The position numbers and the translations under genes were made by a program. This document shows positions 36,898-45,960 of a stretch of 64,000 nt of DNA, one piece after another (position 1 is the first letter of the stretch; each line of letters opens with the position of its first letter). Source of the DNA: Xanthomonas sacchari (lineage in GTDB: Bacteria > Pseudomonadota > Gammaproteobacteria > Xanthomonadales > Xanthomonadaceae); assembly GCF_040529065.1 (NCBI RefSeq), contig NZ_CP132343.1, positions 2,976,001 to 3,040,000 on the forward strand. Direction: 5' to 3'. The notes beneath the pieces were generated by a model. The model made no database searches. It was not told the origin of the DNA and saw nothing but the letters and a program-made list of their open reading frames with translations.

Positions 36898-39846
36898 TCA
36901 AAGCTGCTGCGGTGCGGCGGCCGGACGCCCCAGCAGATAACCCTGCCCGTAATTGCAACCCAGTTCGCGCAATGTCGCCAGTTGCTGCTCGGTCTCGATG
37001 CCCTCGCCCACCGTCTCGATCCCCAGGGTGCTGGCCAGGGCAAGGATGCCGCGCACCAGCGCGTGGCTGCCGGTGCCGCGTTCGTCCTGCAGGCCGGCGA
37101 CGAAGCTCTGGTCGATCTTCAGCACCGAGATCGGGAAGCGATGCAGGTAGGACAGCGCCGAGAAGCCGGTGCCGAAGTCGTCCAGCTGCGCCAGCACGCC
37201 GCGCTCGCGCAATGCCTGCAGGATGGCCAGGGTGCGCGGGGCGTCGTCGAGCAGCGCCACCTCGGTGATCTCCACGCGCAGGCGGCGCGGGTCGGCGCCG
37301 GCGCTGTCGATCAGCCCGAACAGCCGTTCGGTGAAGTCCGGCGAGCGGAAATGCCGCGGCGAGACGTTCACCGAGACGTAGCCGCCCTCGCTCTGCGCCA
37401 GGCGCCGGATCACCTGCGCGTACAGTAGCCAGTCCACCTGCTCGATCAGGCCGCTCTCCTCGCCCAGATCGATGAACTGGCTCGGCACCAGCAGCCCACG
37501 GCTTTCGTGGCGCCAGCGCAACAGGGCCTCGTGGCCGATCACCTCGCCGTCGTGCAGGCGCACGATCGGCTGGTAGAACGGCTCGAAGTCGCGGTTGTTG
37601 ATCGCACGGCGCAGGTCCGCCTCCAGATCGAGGCTGCGCAGCGCCGCCTCGCGCATGGCCTCGTCGAACACCACGCAGCGGTCCTGGGTCTGCGCCTTGG
37701 CCCGGTACATCGCCGCGTCCGCGTCGCGCAGCATCTCCTCGCCGTTGTGGTAGCGCGGATGCCAGGCCGCAATGCCCAGGCTGCCCGACGGGAACAGTTC
37801 GCGGCCGGCCACCCACATCGGCTGGCCTAGCACATGCAGCAGGCGCCGCGCCAGTTCGCGCGCACCGTCCAGGCCGTGCTCGCTCGGCGTCAGCACCGCG
37901 AACTCGTCGCCGCCCAGGCGCGCCACCACGTCCTGGCCGCGGATCGTGGAGACGATGCGCTTGGCCACCTGCACCAGCATCTCGTCGCCGGCGGCGTGGC
38001 CGATGCTGTCGTTAACCAGCTTGAACCGGTCCAAGTCCAGGAACAGGACGGCGAAGGTCTTGCCGCCGCCGCGGGCACGCGAGATCGCCTCGCTGAGCCG
38101 GTCCAGCAGATGCGAGCGGTTCGGCAACCCGGTCAGCGCATCGTGCAGCGCCTGGTGGGTCAGCCGCTGCTCGGCGCGCCAGCGCTCGGCGATCTGCGCC
38201 AGCAACTGCTCGTTGACTTCGGCCAGTTCCCGGGTGCGCTCCTCCACGCGCTGTTCCAGTTCCGCGTGGGCCAGCCGCAGCCGTTCCTGCGCGCGCTGCC
38301 GCGCCAGGCCGCTGCCGACGTTGTGCGCGACGAAGGTCAGCAGGCGCTGGTCGTGTTCGGTGAAACGTACCTTGGCGATGTAGCTCTGCACCACGATCGC
38401 GCCGATCACCTCCCCCTCGTCGAACAGCGGCACGCCCAGCCAGCTGTAGGGGCGCTGGCCGTATTCCTGCACCTCGCCCTGCGCCAGCAAGGCGTCGATG
38501 TCGGGAAGCTCCAGCAGTTGCGGGCGCCGCACCCGCATCACGTATTCGGTCAGTCCGCGGCCGCGGCGCCGCTGCGGCCGGTACGGGGTGAACTCGTCCA
38601 CCGAGTACACGAATTCCAGCATGGTGTCGTCGTCGGACAGCAGGGCGATGTACAGATTGCGCGCGTCGATCAGCCCGCCGACGATGGCGTGCACCTCGGT
38701 GTAGAACTGCTGCAGGCTCTCCGAGCGGATCGCCAGCTCGGCGATGCGGAACAGCGCCAGTTGCAGGGTCTCGGCGCGCTTGCGCTCCTGGATCTCCTCC
38801 TGCAGGTCGTGGTTGGCACGCTGCAGTTCCTGGGTGCGCAGGTGCACGCGCCGCTCCAGCTGCACCTGCGCATGCCGCCGGTCCATCGCGGTCTGCACGT
38901 GCTGCGCCACGTAGGCCAGCAAGGCGCGGTCGGCATCGGTGTAGCGCAACGCGTAGTCGTAGTTCTGCACCACGATGGCCCCGCACACGCGGCCCTCGCG
39001 CAACATCGGCACGCCCAGCCAGTCGCGGCTGTCCGGGCCGTGTTCGGCGTTGTAGCCCACCTGCAGGCGTTCGCGCACCTGTTCCGACGGCCCACGCACC
39101 GCACGGCCGTGGCGCAGCAGCCCCACGGTGAGGCTGTTCGGCATGTCGCGCAGCAGGTAGGTCTTCTCCGGATCGGCGACGAAGTCGTCGTGACGGTCGG
39201 AGAAGTACAGGAAGCGCATGCTCTGCTGGTCTTCGTCGTATTCGACGATGTAGCAGTTCTCCGCGTACATCAGCGATTCCAGCACCGCATGCACGCGCTG
39301 CAGCATCTGGCCCATTTCCAGATCGGCACCGGCCAGGTCGGCGATCTCGTACAGCGCCTGCTGCAGCTGCTTGGATTTTTCCAGGCCCGCGATGCGCGCG
39401 CGCATGCGCTCGGTGTCGAGCAGGTTGAGACCGAACGCGACCGCGGCCTCGCACCAGGCCGCGCGATACGCCGCATCGAGCGGCTGCTTCGCCTGCGCAC
39501 CGATGACCACGCAGGCCCCCTCGGCGGTGCGGTGCACGTGCAGCACCGTCGGTGTCGTCGACGGCGGCAACTCGGTGGCGGCCAGCGTCTGCGCGACCAG
39601 CGCCTGCAGCCACTCCGGCGCGTCCGCGCTGGCGCCGTGGAGGCGCCCGACCACGCCGTCGCCGCAGCCGATCACCACGGCGCTGCCGGGCGGCAGCAGC
39701 CCGCACAAGGCCTGCGCCGTGCGGGCGGGCGCATGGCCGCCGGATGCGTCTTCGCGGGCGGTGGCGGACGAATTGAACAGCATCGACAACGATTCTCCTG
39801 CAGGGCCCCCCGGAACCGCTCCACGCTCGCCCTTCATCATCAGCAT
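36898..39846 (-). CDS. cyclic-di-GMP protein with two GAF domains, GGDEF and EAL
   Basis: This 982-residue protein has GAF-like sensor domains at about 160-330 and 355-530, each with a WLGVPM or WLGVPLFDEGEVIGAIVVQ motif, coiled-coil links, a GGDEF domain (about 560-730) and an EAL domain (about 745-975). The diguanylate cyclase site RLGGDEF is intact near residue 645, with the inhibitory RxxD (RGQD) five residues before it. The phosphodiesterase site has EALLRW, NVSP, EITE, DDFGTGFS, KIDQSFV and GEGIETEQQ, all intact. It could make or degrade c-di-GMP depending on signals bound by GAF. No membrane segment is seen. It is divergent from the sigma factor gene. Confidence 0.93.
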   Translation of the reverse strand: MLMMKGERGAVPGGPAGESLSMLFNSSATAREDASGGHAPARTAQALCGLLPPGSAVVIGCGDGVVGRLHGASADAPEWLQALVAQTLAATELPPSTTPTVLHVHRTAEGACVVIGAQAKQPLDAAYRAAWCEAAVAFGLNLLDTERMRARIAGLEKSKQLQQALYEIADLAGADLEMGQMLQRVHAVLESLMYAENCYIVEYDEDQQSMRFLYFSDRHDDFVADPEKTYLLRDMPNSLTVGLLRHGRAVRGPSEQVRERLQVGYNAEHGPDSRDWLGVPMLREGRVCGAIVVQNYDYALRYTDADRALLAYVAQHVQTAMDRRHAQVQLERRVHLRTQELQRANHDLQEEIQERKRAETLQLALFRIAELAIRSESLQQFYTEVHAIVGGLIDARNLYIALLSDDDTMLEFVYSVDEFTPYRPQRRRGRGLTEYVMRVRRPQLLELPDIDALLAQGEVQEYGQRPYSWLGVPLFDEGEVIGAIVVQSYIAKVRFTEHDQRLLTFVAHNVGSGLARQRAQERLRLAHAELEQRVEERTRELAEVNEQLLAQIAERWRAEQRLTHQALHDALTGLPNRSHLLDRLSEAISRARGGGKTFAVLFLDLDRFKLVNDSIGHAAGDEMLVQVAKRIVSTIRGQDVVARLGGDEFAVLTPSEHGLDGARELARRLLHVLGQPMWVAGRELFPSGSLGIAAWHPRYHNGEEMLRDADAAMYRAKAQTQDRCVVFDEAMREAALRSLDLEADLRRAINNRDFEPFYQPIVRLHDGEVIGHEALLRWRHESRGLLVPSQFIDLGEESGLIEQVDWLLYAQVIRRLAQSEGGYVSVNVSPRHFRSPDFTERLFGLIDSAGADPRRLRVEITEVALLDDAPRTLAILQALRERGVLAQLDDFGTGFSALSYLHRFPISVLKIDQSFVAGLQDERGTGSHALVRGILALASTLGIETVGEGIETEQQLATLRELGCNYGQGYLLGRPAAAPQQL

Positions 39847-39860
39847 ACCTGTTGCATGGA

Positions 39861-39880
39861 CCGATCGACGGCCGATCGAC
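39861..39880. promoter_or_regulatory. direct repeat in the divergent GGDEF-EAL / sigma factor promoter region
   Basis: CCGATCGAC occurs at 39861-39869 and 39872-39880, an 11-base period, in the 66-base gap between the two starts. It could bind a regulator on one helical face. No known consensus is matched. Confidence 0.35.
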
Positions 39881-39912
39881 CCCGACGCGATGAGATAGGC
39901 GTTTGTCTACAC

Positions 39913-40557
39913 ATGTTGTCAGAATTTCCGCCCTCGCCACCCTCTCCCGGCACCTTGCCTCCCGACTATGCGGCGGCCCGGCGAACGCTTAGGCTTGCCG
40001 CCGTGGACGCCCCGGTCGAAGCGAGCGACGAAGCCCTGATGCTGGCCTACGCGGCCGGCGACGCGCGCGCGTTCGAGACCCTGTACCTGCGCCACCGTGG
40101 CCGCCTGTACCAGTACCTGCTGCGACAACTGCGCGACCGTGCGCTGGCCGAAGAGCTGTTCCAGGACGTGTGGCAGCGGGTGATCGCCGCACGCCTGGAG
40201 TGGCAGCCGCAGGCCGCGTTCACCACCTGGCTGCTGCGCATCGCCCACAATCGGCTCGGCGACCACTGGCGCGCGGCCAAGCATCGCCCGCCGGCACCAG
40301 CCGACGCCGACCTGCGCACCGCACGCGTGCAGGACCCCGACACGCCGGAGCGGCAACTGTCCGCCTTCGAGCAGCGGCGCCAGCTGCAACTGGCGCTGGA
40401 TGCGCTTCCCGAGGAGCAACGCGACGTGCTGCTGCTGCGCCTGGAGCAGGAATTGAGCCTGGACGAGATCGGGCAGATCACCGGCGTCGGCCGCGAGACG
40501 GTCAAGTCGCGGCTGCGCTATGCGATGGACAAACTGCGCGCGAGGTTGGGCGGATGA
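39913..40557 (+). CDS. ECF-like sigma-70 family sigma factor
   Basis: This 214-residue protein has region 2 (LMLAYAAGDARAFETLYLRHRGRLYQYLLRQLRDRALAEELFQDVWQRVI) and region 4 (LDALPEEQRDVLLLRLEQELSLDEIGQITGVGRETVKSRLRYAMDKLRARL), with a Pro-rich N-terminal extension of about 40 residues. There are no regions 1.1 or 3, so it is of the ECF type. The ATG at 39913 is one choice; an in-frame ATG at the start of region 2 is an alternative. It overlaps the next gene by four bases, which is the usual layout of a sigma/anti-sigma pair. Confidence 0.88.
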   Translation: MLSEFPPSPPSPGTLPPDYAAARRTLRLAAVDAPVEASDEALMLAYAAGDARAFETLYLRHRGRLYQYLLRQLRDRALAEELFQDVWQRVIAARLEWQPQAAFTTWLLRIAHNRLGDHWRAAKHRPPAPADADLRTARVQDPDTPERQLSAFEQRRQLQLALDALPEEQRDVLLLRLEQELSLDEIGQITGVGRETVKSRLRYAMDKLRARLGG

Positions 40558-41693
40558 GCGCCGACGAACCGCTGACGCCGGAAGAGCGCGCGCTGGCCGA
40601 ACGCCTGCGCCTGGGCCGGCAGGCATTGCCGCCGCCGGCGCTGGATGCGGCGATCCTGGCTGCCGCGCGTGCGGCAGTCGCACCGGGGGCCGCCGAGGTC
40701 CCGGAGTACCCCAGCAGCGCCGCGGAGCGCGCGCGGGCGCAGGCCGCCGCGGCGATGCCCACGTCCGCGCCCGCCTCCATCGCGACCGCCGACCCGGCCG
40801 AGCCAGATCCGGCGCCTGCATCGCGTGCCGCCCCGCCGGCGTCGCGTGCACGCTGGCCGACCTGGCTTGGCCTGGCCGCCTCGCTGGTGCTGGTGGCCGG
40901 CATCGCCTGGCGCGCACGTCCACCGACGCCCTCCACGCCCACGCCGGCGGCAGCACCTGCCCCGACCCCGGCGGCGACTTCCGCCGCCGACGCCCCCGCC
41001 ACACCCGTCGCCTCCCCGGCACCGCCCTCCACGGAGCCGGCACCGGCGACCGCTGCGCCGGCAGCCGCTGAGACAGCGGCACCCGCCCCTGCGGCCTCCG
41101 CGCGCATCGCGACGGAGACAGCCGACGCGCCGCTGTCCGAGCGTGCGCAGGCGCCGATGCACAAGCCAGCGCCCACGCGCAGCATGCCTCCTCCCGCGCC
41201 AGCGGTCATGGTGGCGCCCGCCGCTCCACCGGCTCCGGCCCCGCCACCGCAGGCTTTTGCGGCCGACAGCAATGCGTCCGCCGCCGAGCAGCAAGCTGCG
41301 CCGACCGGAATGCCGCTGCGTGCACCAACGCGCGCGGAAACGGCGCAGGACGCCTTGGCGCGCAATGCGCCCGCCGACACCGCCACCCCGTCCAGGCTGG
41401 CGACCTCCGCGCGCGCGAAGGCCGCTGCGAACGAGACGTCGGACACCCTCTCGCTGCGCCCTTCGACATCCGCTGCGGCCCCCGCCGCGGCATTGCCGGA
41501 ATCCGACAGCAACGCCCTGGCGGCCGCGCTGGAGGCCGATGCGCAGCTATCGCCGCGCCGCTGGCTGCAGCGGATCCGTGAGCGCCGCGACCAAGGCGAA
41601 CTCGACACCGCACGCGCCAGCCTGCTGCGCTTCCAGCGTGCGCATCCGCAGCGATCGATCCCGCAAGATCTGCGCCCGCTGCTGCCGGACTGA
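40554..41693 (+). CDS. probable membrane-anchored anti-sigma factor, Ala/Pro-rich
   Basis: This 379-residue protein starts in the stop codon of the sigma factor gene. Residues 1-100 are cytoplasmic (ADEPLTPEERALAERLRLGRQALPPPALDAAIL), one membrane segment follows (WPTWLGLAASLVLVAGIAW, about 101-119), then about 200 residues of low-complexity Ala/Pro/Thr/Ser and a compact C-terminal part (LEADAQLSPRRWLQRIRERRDQGELDTARASLLRFQ). No zinc-binding anti-sigma motif is visible. The anti-sigma role is inferred from gene order and topology. Confidence 0.7.
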   Translation: MSADEPLTPEERALAERLRLGRQALPPPALDAAILAAARAAVAPGAAEVPEYPSSAAERARAQAAAAMPTSAPASIATADPAEPDPAPASRAAPPASRARWPTWLGLAASLVLVAGIAWRARPPTPSTPTPAAAPAPTPAATSAADAPATPVASPAPPSTEPAPATAAPAAAETAAPAPAASARIATETADAPLSERAQAPMHKPAPTRSMPPPAPAVMVAPAAPPAPAPPPQAFAADSNASAAEQQAAPTGMPLRAPTRAETAQDALARNAPADTATPSRLATSARAKAAANETSDTLSLRPSTSAAAPAAALPESDSNALAAALEADAQLSPRRWLQRIRERRDQGELDTARASLLRFQRAHPQRSIPQDLRPLLPD

Positions 41694-41736
41694 GCTGGGC
41701 CGCGACCGCCACGGCGGGCCGAGGCCGCACCTCGTC

Positions 41737-41742
41737 TACAAT
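41737..41742 (+). promoter_or_regulatory. -10 box suggesting a leaderless yigZ-like mRNA
   Basis: TACAAT lies so that transcription would begin at about 41749-41750, on the ATG at 41750. The upstream ATG at 41741 overlaps the box and would not be transcribed. No ribosome site is present. No clear -35 box is seen. Confidence 0.4.
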
Positions 41743-41749
41743 GCCGCCG

Positions 41750-42343
41750 ATGCCCGACACGCTCCCGCACCCCGTCAGCCACAGCGTGGAGATCAAGCAC
41801 AGCCGCTTCATTGCCCACGCCGCGCCGATCGCCGACGCCGGCGCGGCGCTGGCGTTCGTGCAGCAGGTGATGGTGGCCGACGCCACCCACAATTGCTGGG
41901 CCTACCGCCATGGCGACGAATACCGCTCCAGCGACGACGGCGAGCCCGCCGGCACTGCCGGCCGGCCGATCCTGGCGGCGATCGACGGCCAGGGCTTCGA
42001 CCGCGTGGTGGTGGTGGTCACGCGCTGGTACGGCGGCATCAAGCTCGGCGCCGGCGGCCTGGTCCGCGCCTATGGCGGCAGCGCGGCCGAATGCCTGCGT
42101 CTGGCACCGCGGCAACCATTGCTGGCCTTGAGCCTGCTGACCCTGCACTGCGGCTTCGACGACCTGGGCGCGGTGTATGCCGCGCTGAGCGCCTGCGCCG
42201 CAGAAAAACTCGATGAACGCTTCGATGCCGGCGGCGCCGAACTGCGCCTGCGCCTGCCCCGCGATCGCGTCGACGCCTTGAAAACCCGCCTGCGCGACGC
42301 CACTCGCAATCGGGTCCGCTGTTCGGAACCCGCCCCCGCATGA
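41750..42343 (+). CDS. YigZ/IMPACT family protein
   Basis: This 197-residue protein has the IMPACT (UPF0029) domain: HSVEIKHSRFIAHAAPI, then DATHNCWAYRHGDEYRSSDDGEPAGTAGRPIL and VVVVTRWYGGIKLGAGGLVRAYGG, and a C-terminal DUF1949 region. The family is widespread and its biochemical role is unclear. I prefer the ATG at 41750 because of the -10 box before it; 41741 would add three residues. It overlaps the ABC exporter gene by ATGA. Confidence 0.9.
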   Translation: MPDTLPHPVSHSVEIKHSRFIAHAAPIADAGAALAFVQQVMVADATHNCWAYRHGDEYRSSDDGEPAGTAGRPILAAIDGQGFDRVVVVVTRWYGGIKLGAGGLVRAYGGSAAECLRLAPRQPLLALSLLTLHCGFDDLGAVYAALSACAAEKLDERFDAGGAELRLRLPRDRVDALKTRLRDATRNRVRCSEPAPA

Positions 42344-44106
42344 ACACCCCCTCGGCCGACCAGGCCAAGTCGCTGCGCAGACTCGGCAGCCTGCGCACCC
42401 TGTGGCCGTTCGTGCGTCGCCGGCGCGGGCTGCTGATCGCCTGGCTGGTGGCGCTGGCGATCTCCTCCAGTGCCACGCTGAGCCTGCCGGTCGCGGTCCG
42501 GCAGATGATCGACCACGGCTTCGAGGACGTCGGCCTCATCAACCAGTCGTTCGCCCTGTTGTTCGCGGTCGCGGTGGTGCTGGCGGTGGCCACCGCCACG
42601 CGCTTCTACTTCGTGTCGCTGCTCGGCGAGAAGGTGGTCGCCGACCTGCGCGAACGTCTGTACACGCATCTGATCGGCCTGCATGCCGGTTTCCACGACC
42701 GCAACCGCAGCGGCGAACTGGTCTCGCGCCTGTCGGCCGACAGCGAACTGCTGCGCGGGGTCATCGGCAGCACCATGTCGGTGGCGCTGCGCAGCACGGT
42801 GACCGCGGTCGGCAGCGTGGTGATGCTGTGCGTGACCAGCCCGCACCTGGCCGCCTACACCCTGCTCGGCATTCCGGTGGCGGTGCTGCCGATCGTGCTC
42901 GGTGCGCGGCGCCTGCAAAAGATCTCGCGCGCCAGCCAGGACCGCGTCGCCGACGCCAACACCCTGGCCGCCGAGACCCTGGGCGCGGTGCGCACGGTGC
43001 AGGCGTACGCGCGCGAAGGCTACGAACGCGGCCGCTTCGGCGAGGCGCTGGCGCAGACCGTGGCGGTGGCGCGGCGCCGGGTCCGCGCGCAGGCGCTGAT
43101 CACGGCCGCGGCCATCGTGTTGGTCTTCGGCGCCATCGTGCTGGTGCTGTGGTTGGGCGCGCACGAGGTCGCCGCCCACGAACTCAGTGCGGGCGCGCTC
43201 GGCCAGTTTTTGCTGTACGCGATGTTCGGCGGCGGTTCGGTGGCCTCGCTGGCCGAAGTCTGGAACGACCTGCAGCGCGCGGCCGGCGGCATGGGCCGCA
43301 TCGCCGAACTGTTCCAGGAACGTCCCGAGATCGTCGCCCCGGCCCAACCGCGCGCGCTGCCGCAGCCGCTGCGCGGCGAGGTGCGCTTCGACAACGTCAG
43401 CTTCCGCTATCCGCAGCGCCCCGATCAGCCGGCGCTGGACGGCTTCGACCTGCACGTGCGGCCCGGCGAGAGCGTGGCCCTGGTCGGCCCCTCCGGCGCC
43501 GGCAAGAGTACGGTGCTGGCACTGTTGATGCGCTTCCACGATCCGCAATCGGGCAGCGTGCAGGTGGACGGCCTGGACCTGCGCACGCTGGACCCGTCGC
43601 AACTGCGCGCGGCGATCGGACTGGTGCCGCAGCACCCGACCCTGTTCGCCGCCAGCGCCGCCGACAACATCCGCTACGGCCGGCTCGAGGCCAGCGAGGC
43701 CGAGGTCGAGGCCGCCGCGCGCGCGGCCGAAGCCGACGCGTTTCTGCGGCGATTGCCCGACGGCTATGCCAGCGAACTGGGCGAACGCGGCGCGCGCCTG
43801 TCCGGCGGCCAGCAACAGCGCATCGCCATCGCCCGCGCCCTGCTCAAGGACGCGCCGGTCCTGCTGCTGGACGAGGCCACCAGCGCCCTGGACGCGCAGA
43901 GCGAACACGCCGTGCAGCAGGCGCTGGAGCGGCTGATGGCCGGGCGTACCACCCTGGTGATCGCGCATCGCCTGGCCACCGTGCTGAAGGCCGACCGCAT
44001 CGTGGTGATGGACCATGGCCGCATCGTCGCCCAGGGCACCCATGCGGAGCTGCTGGCGCAGGACGGGCTGTACGCCGAACTCGCTCGCCTGCAATTCATC
44101 GACTGA
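42340..44106 (+). CDS. ABC exporter, fused membrane and ATPase domains (MsbA-like)
   Basis: This 588-residue half-transporter has a six-helix membrane domain (residues about 25-310) with the typical HDRNRSGELVSRLSADSELLRG loop, then an ATPase domain: Walker A GPSGAGKSTVLALL near 384, signature LSGGQQQRIAIARALLKDAP near 488, Walker B VLLLDEATSALD and the H-loop IAHRLATVLKADRI. It should act as a homodimer exporting a lipid or drug-like molecule. Substrate is unknown. Confidence 0.93.
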   Translation: MNTPSADQAKSLRRLGSLRTLWPFVRRRRGLLIAWLVALAISSSATLSLPVAVRQMIDHGFEDVGLINQSFALLFAVAVVLAVATATRFYFVSLLGEKVVADLRERLYTHLIGLHAGFHDRNRSGELVSRLSADSELLRGVIGSTMSVALRSTVTAVGSVVMLCVTSPHLAAYTLLGIPVAVLPIVLGARRLQKISRASQDRVADANTLAAETLGAVRTVQAYAREGYERGRFGEALAQTVAVARRRVRAQALITAAAIVLVFGAIVLVLWLGAHEVAAHELSAGALGQFLLYAMFGGGSVASLAEVWNDLQRAAGGMGRIAELFQERPEIVAPAQPRALPQPLRGEVRFDNVSFRYPQRPDQPALDGFDLHVRPGESVALVGPSGAGKSTVLALLMRFHDPQSGSVQVDGLDLRTLDPSQLRAAIGLVPQHPTLFAASAADNIRYGRLEASEAEVEAAARAAEADAFLRRLPDGYASELGERGARLSGGQQQRIAIARALLKDAPVLLLDEATSALDAQSEHAVQQALERLMAGRTTLVIAHRLATVLKADRIVVMDHGRIVAQGTHAELLAQDGLYAELARLQFID

Positions 44107-44224
44107 GCACGCCGAGCTAACGACAGCGGGACTACGGTCGGACCGCGTCTGCGCTGCGGCCGCGCGCCCGCGGCCGCCGCTCCGGCGTCCCGCATTCGAT
44201 GCAGCGTTCGACAGGAGGCTTCCG

Positions 44225-44437
44225 ATGTCCTTTCGCCAATTGCCCGCCCTCGGTCCCGACGGCGAGGCCTATCTGATCACCGAGTTCCAGGACGATGCGC
44301 CGCGCCAGCAGCAGGCGCAGCACGACCCGCACGCCGACAGCGGACTGCGCTACGAACTGGCCGACGGCCGCAAGCTGATCCGCCGCGGCCAGCAGTTCGT
44401 CACCACCGGCGGCGAGTTGACCCTGACCGCGGTCTAG
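44225..44437 (+). CDS. small hypothetical protein
   Basis: This 70-residue soluble protein (MSFRQLPALGPDGEAYLITEFQ, ending GLRYELADGRKLIRRGQQFVTTGGELTLTAV) is preceded by a strong AGGAGG ribosome site, so it is probably real. It has no signal peptide, membrane segment or known motif. It follows the ABC exporter by 118 bases. Confidence 0.65.
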   Translation: MSFRQLPALGPDGEAYLITEFQDDAPRQQQAQHDPHADSGLRYELADGRKLIRRGQQFVTTGGELTLTAV

Positions 44438-44560
44438 CGTCGCCACCCCAGTGTGCCGCCGTACCGTGTCATCGCCAATGGCGTTCGCGGTGCTGGCGGC
44501 AAGCTGGTGAATTTTTCGCCACCCGGCTTGACAGGCTTGCCCCGCAAGGCGCGCCGACAG

Positions 44561-44606
44561 TTATCCACATGTTTGCGCAGTGGCCATCCACATGCGCTGT
44601 GGATGA
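44561..44606. promoter_or_regulatory. DnaA-box-like cluster with inverted repeat
   Basis: A perfect DnaA consensus TTATCCACA (44561-44569) is followed by CCATCCACA (44584-44592) and, on the other strand, TCATCCACA (44598-44606). The last two form an inverted repeat CATCCACA-TGCGC-TGTGGATG. It lies in the 410-base gap 44438-44847 between convergent genes, which holds no gene. Confidence 0.5.
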
Positions 44607-44657
44607 ATTGCGGCAGGCGTTGGTGGTTCCCGTGCACGCGTCTGGCGAGTTGCACGG

Positions 44658-44722
44658 TCGCGGCTGAAGCCGCTCCTACGACGGGTGTTGCGTGCTTTCG
44701 TAGGAGCGGCTTCAGCCGCGAC
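44658..44722. repeat. palindromic repeat pair, opposite arrangement
   Basis: TCGCGGCTGAAGCCGCTCCTAC (44658-44679, the inverse of the common unit) and its reverse complement from 44700 face each other around about 20 bases. Here GTAGGAG ends point to the loop, the opposite of the units at 20885 and 36734. Confidence 0.8.
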
Positions 44723-44809
44723 GAGCGAAGCGGCGCGCGTTCCGATGGCGCACCGCGTCGGGACTGAAGTCCATCCCACAATGCCCCAGCCCACTCGCCG
44801 CAAGTTCCT

Positions 44810-44832
44810 GTAGGAGCGGCTTCAGCCGCGAC
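44810..44832. repeat. single palindromic repeat half-unit
   Basis: One copy of GTAGGAGCGGCTTCAGCCGC plus GAC lies just beyond the tyrA stop (44848). A degenerate copy (GGACTGAAGTCCATCCCAC) is at about 44760-44779. Confidence 0.75.
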
Positions 44833-44847
44833 GGCGTGCGATGCAAT

Positions 44848-45960
44848 TCACCCCGCCAGCACCCGCCCGATCCCACTGGCATCGATCTCCGCCGCCGCGC
44901 CGCGCACCGCCCTCGCATCGCTGGCCGGGTCGAAGCCGAGCCGGAAATGCAATTCGCCCGCCTGCGTGCGCGAGGAATGGATCGAAGCGAGATTCACCCC
45001 ATGGCGCTCGAACACGTGCAACAGCGCGCGCAGCGAGCCGGCGCGGTCCTCCGGCAGGTAGACGCTGAGCGTGGACTGCTCGGTCAGATCGGCCAGCAGA
45101 TAACCGATGCGCTCGTAGCTGTAGTTGCCCTGGGCGATCGCCGCCTCGCCCAAGGCCTGCCGGTTGGCGTCGAGGAACTCGGCGCGGAACTGCGCGCGCG
45201 CAGCATCGTCGCCGCGACCGACCTGGTCGCGCAGCCGCGACAGCTGCGCGATCAGCCCGTCCAGCACATCGCCCACATGCGGATTGCCGAACTGGATGTC
45301 TTCGTAGATGGCCGGATTCAGGGCCAGGATGCGCGCGATGATCGCGGTATCCAGTTCGAACGAGGCCGAGCGGTACGGCAGCAGGGCCTGCAACGGCCCC
45401 AGCGCCGGCGCATGTTCGCGCAGCACGCCGGCCTGGGCCAGGTGCGTGGCGTGGACCATGGCCTGCACCAGCGCCATCACCTGGTCGTGGTGCGCGGGCG
45501 TGGTGTGGACGCACTCGCCTTCCAGCGCGGCGCACATGGTGTGCAGCCAGGGCTGCCACTTCGCCACACGCGCCTCGCACACCACCAGCACGCGGCCCTT
45601 GAGCGTGGGCGACTTGGGCGGCGCGGTCATCGGATGCAGCCCGGCCACTTCCGCCCGCGAGGCCAGCATCGCCGCCACCGGCGCGGCCTTGACCGAGGTG
45701 ACGTCCAGCCAGAGCTGGTCGCGCTCGCGGCCGCCGGCGCGCCGCACGTACTCGCCGATCAACGCCGGCGTGTGCCGGATCGGCGCGGAGAAGATCAGCA
45801 CCTGCGCCTGCTGCAGCAGCGCCTCCGGCGCCAGCGACTGCGGGTCGGCCGGATCGTGGCCGATCACCTGCAACTGCATGCGCTCGCGGAAGAAGCGGCT
45901 CAGCCAGCGACCATAGGCGCCGGCACTGCCGACGATGCCGACGACCGGGCGCAGGCTCAC
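44848..45960 (-). CDS. tyrA: prephenate dehydrogenase with ACT domain
   Basis: This 370-residue protein has a Rossmann start (VVGIVGSAGAYGRWLSRFF), the substrate region VTSVKAAPVAAMLA and GLHPMTAPP, and conserved HHDQVMALVQAMVHATHLA of TyrA. The C-terminal 75 residues (STLSVYLPEDRAGSLRALLHVFERHGVNLASIHSSRT) are an ACT domain, likely for feedback by tyrosine. It converts prephenate to hydroxyphenylpyruvate in tyrosine synthesis. The GTG start at 45960 overlaps the pdxY stop by four bases. Confidence 0.88.
   Translation of the reverse strand: MSLRPVVGIVGSAGAYGRWLSRFFRERMQLQVIGHDPADPQSLAPEALLQQAQVLIFSAPIRHTPALIGEYVRRAGGRERDQLWLDVTSVKAAPVAAMLASRAEVAGLHPMTAPPKSPTLKGRVLVVCEARVAKWQPWLHTMCAALEGECVHTTPAHHDQVMALVQAMVHATHLAQAGVLREHAPALGPLQALLPYRSASFELDTAIIARILALNPAIYEDIQFGNPHVGDVLDGLIAQLSRLRDQVGRGDDAARAQFRAEFLDANRQALGEAAIAQGNYSYERIGYLLADLTEQSTLSVYLPEDRAGSLRALLHVFERHGVNLASIHSSRTQAGELHFRLGFDPASDARAVRGAAAEIDASGIGRVLAG

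Noticed and set aside
44453-44767. Open frame of about 104 codons in the 44438-44847 gap
   Set aside because: It is made largely of palindromic repeat sequence and has no ribosome site or conserved pattern.
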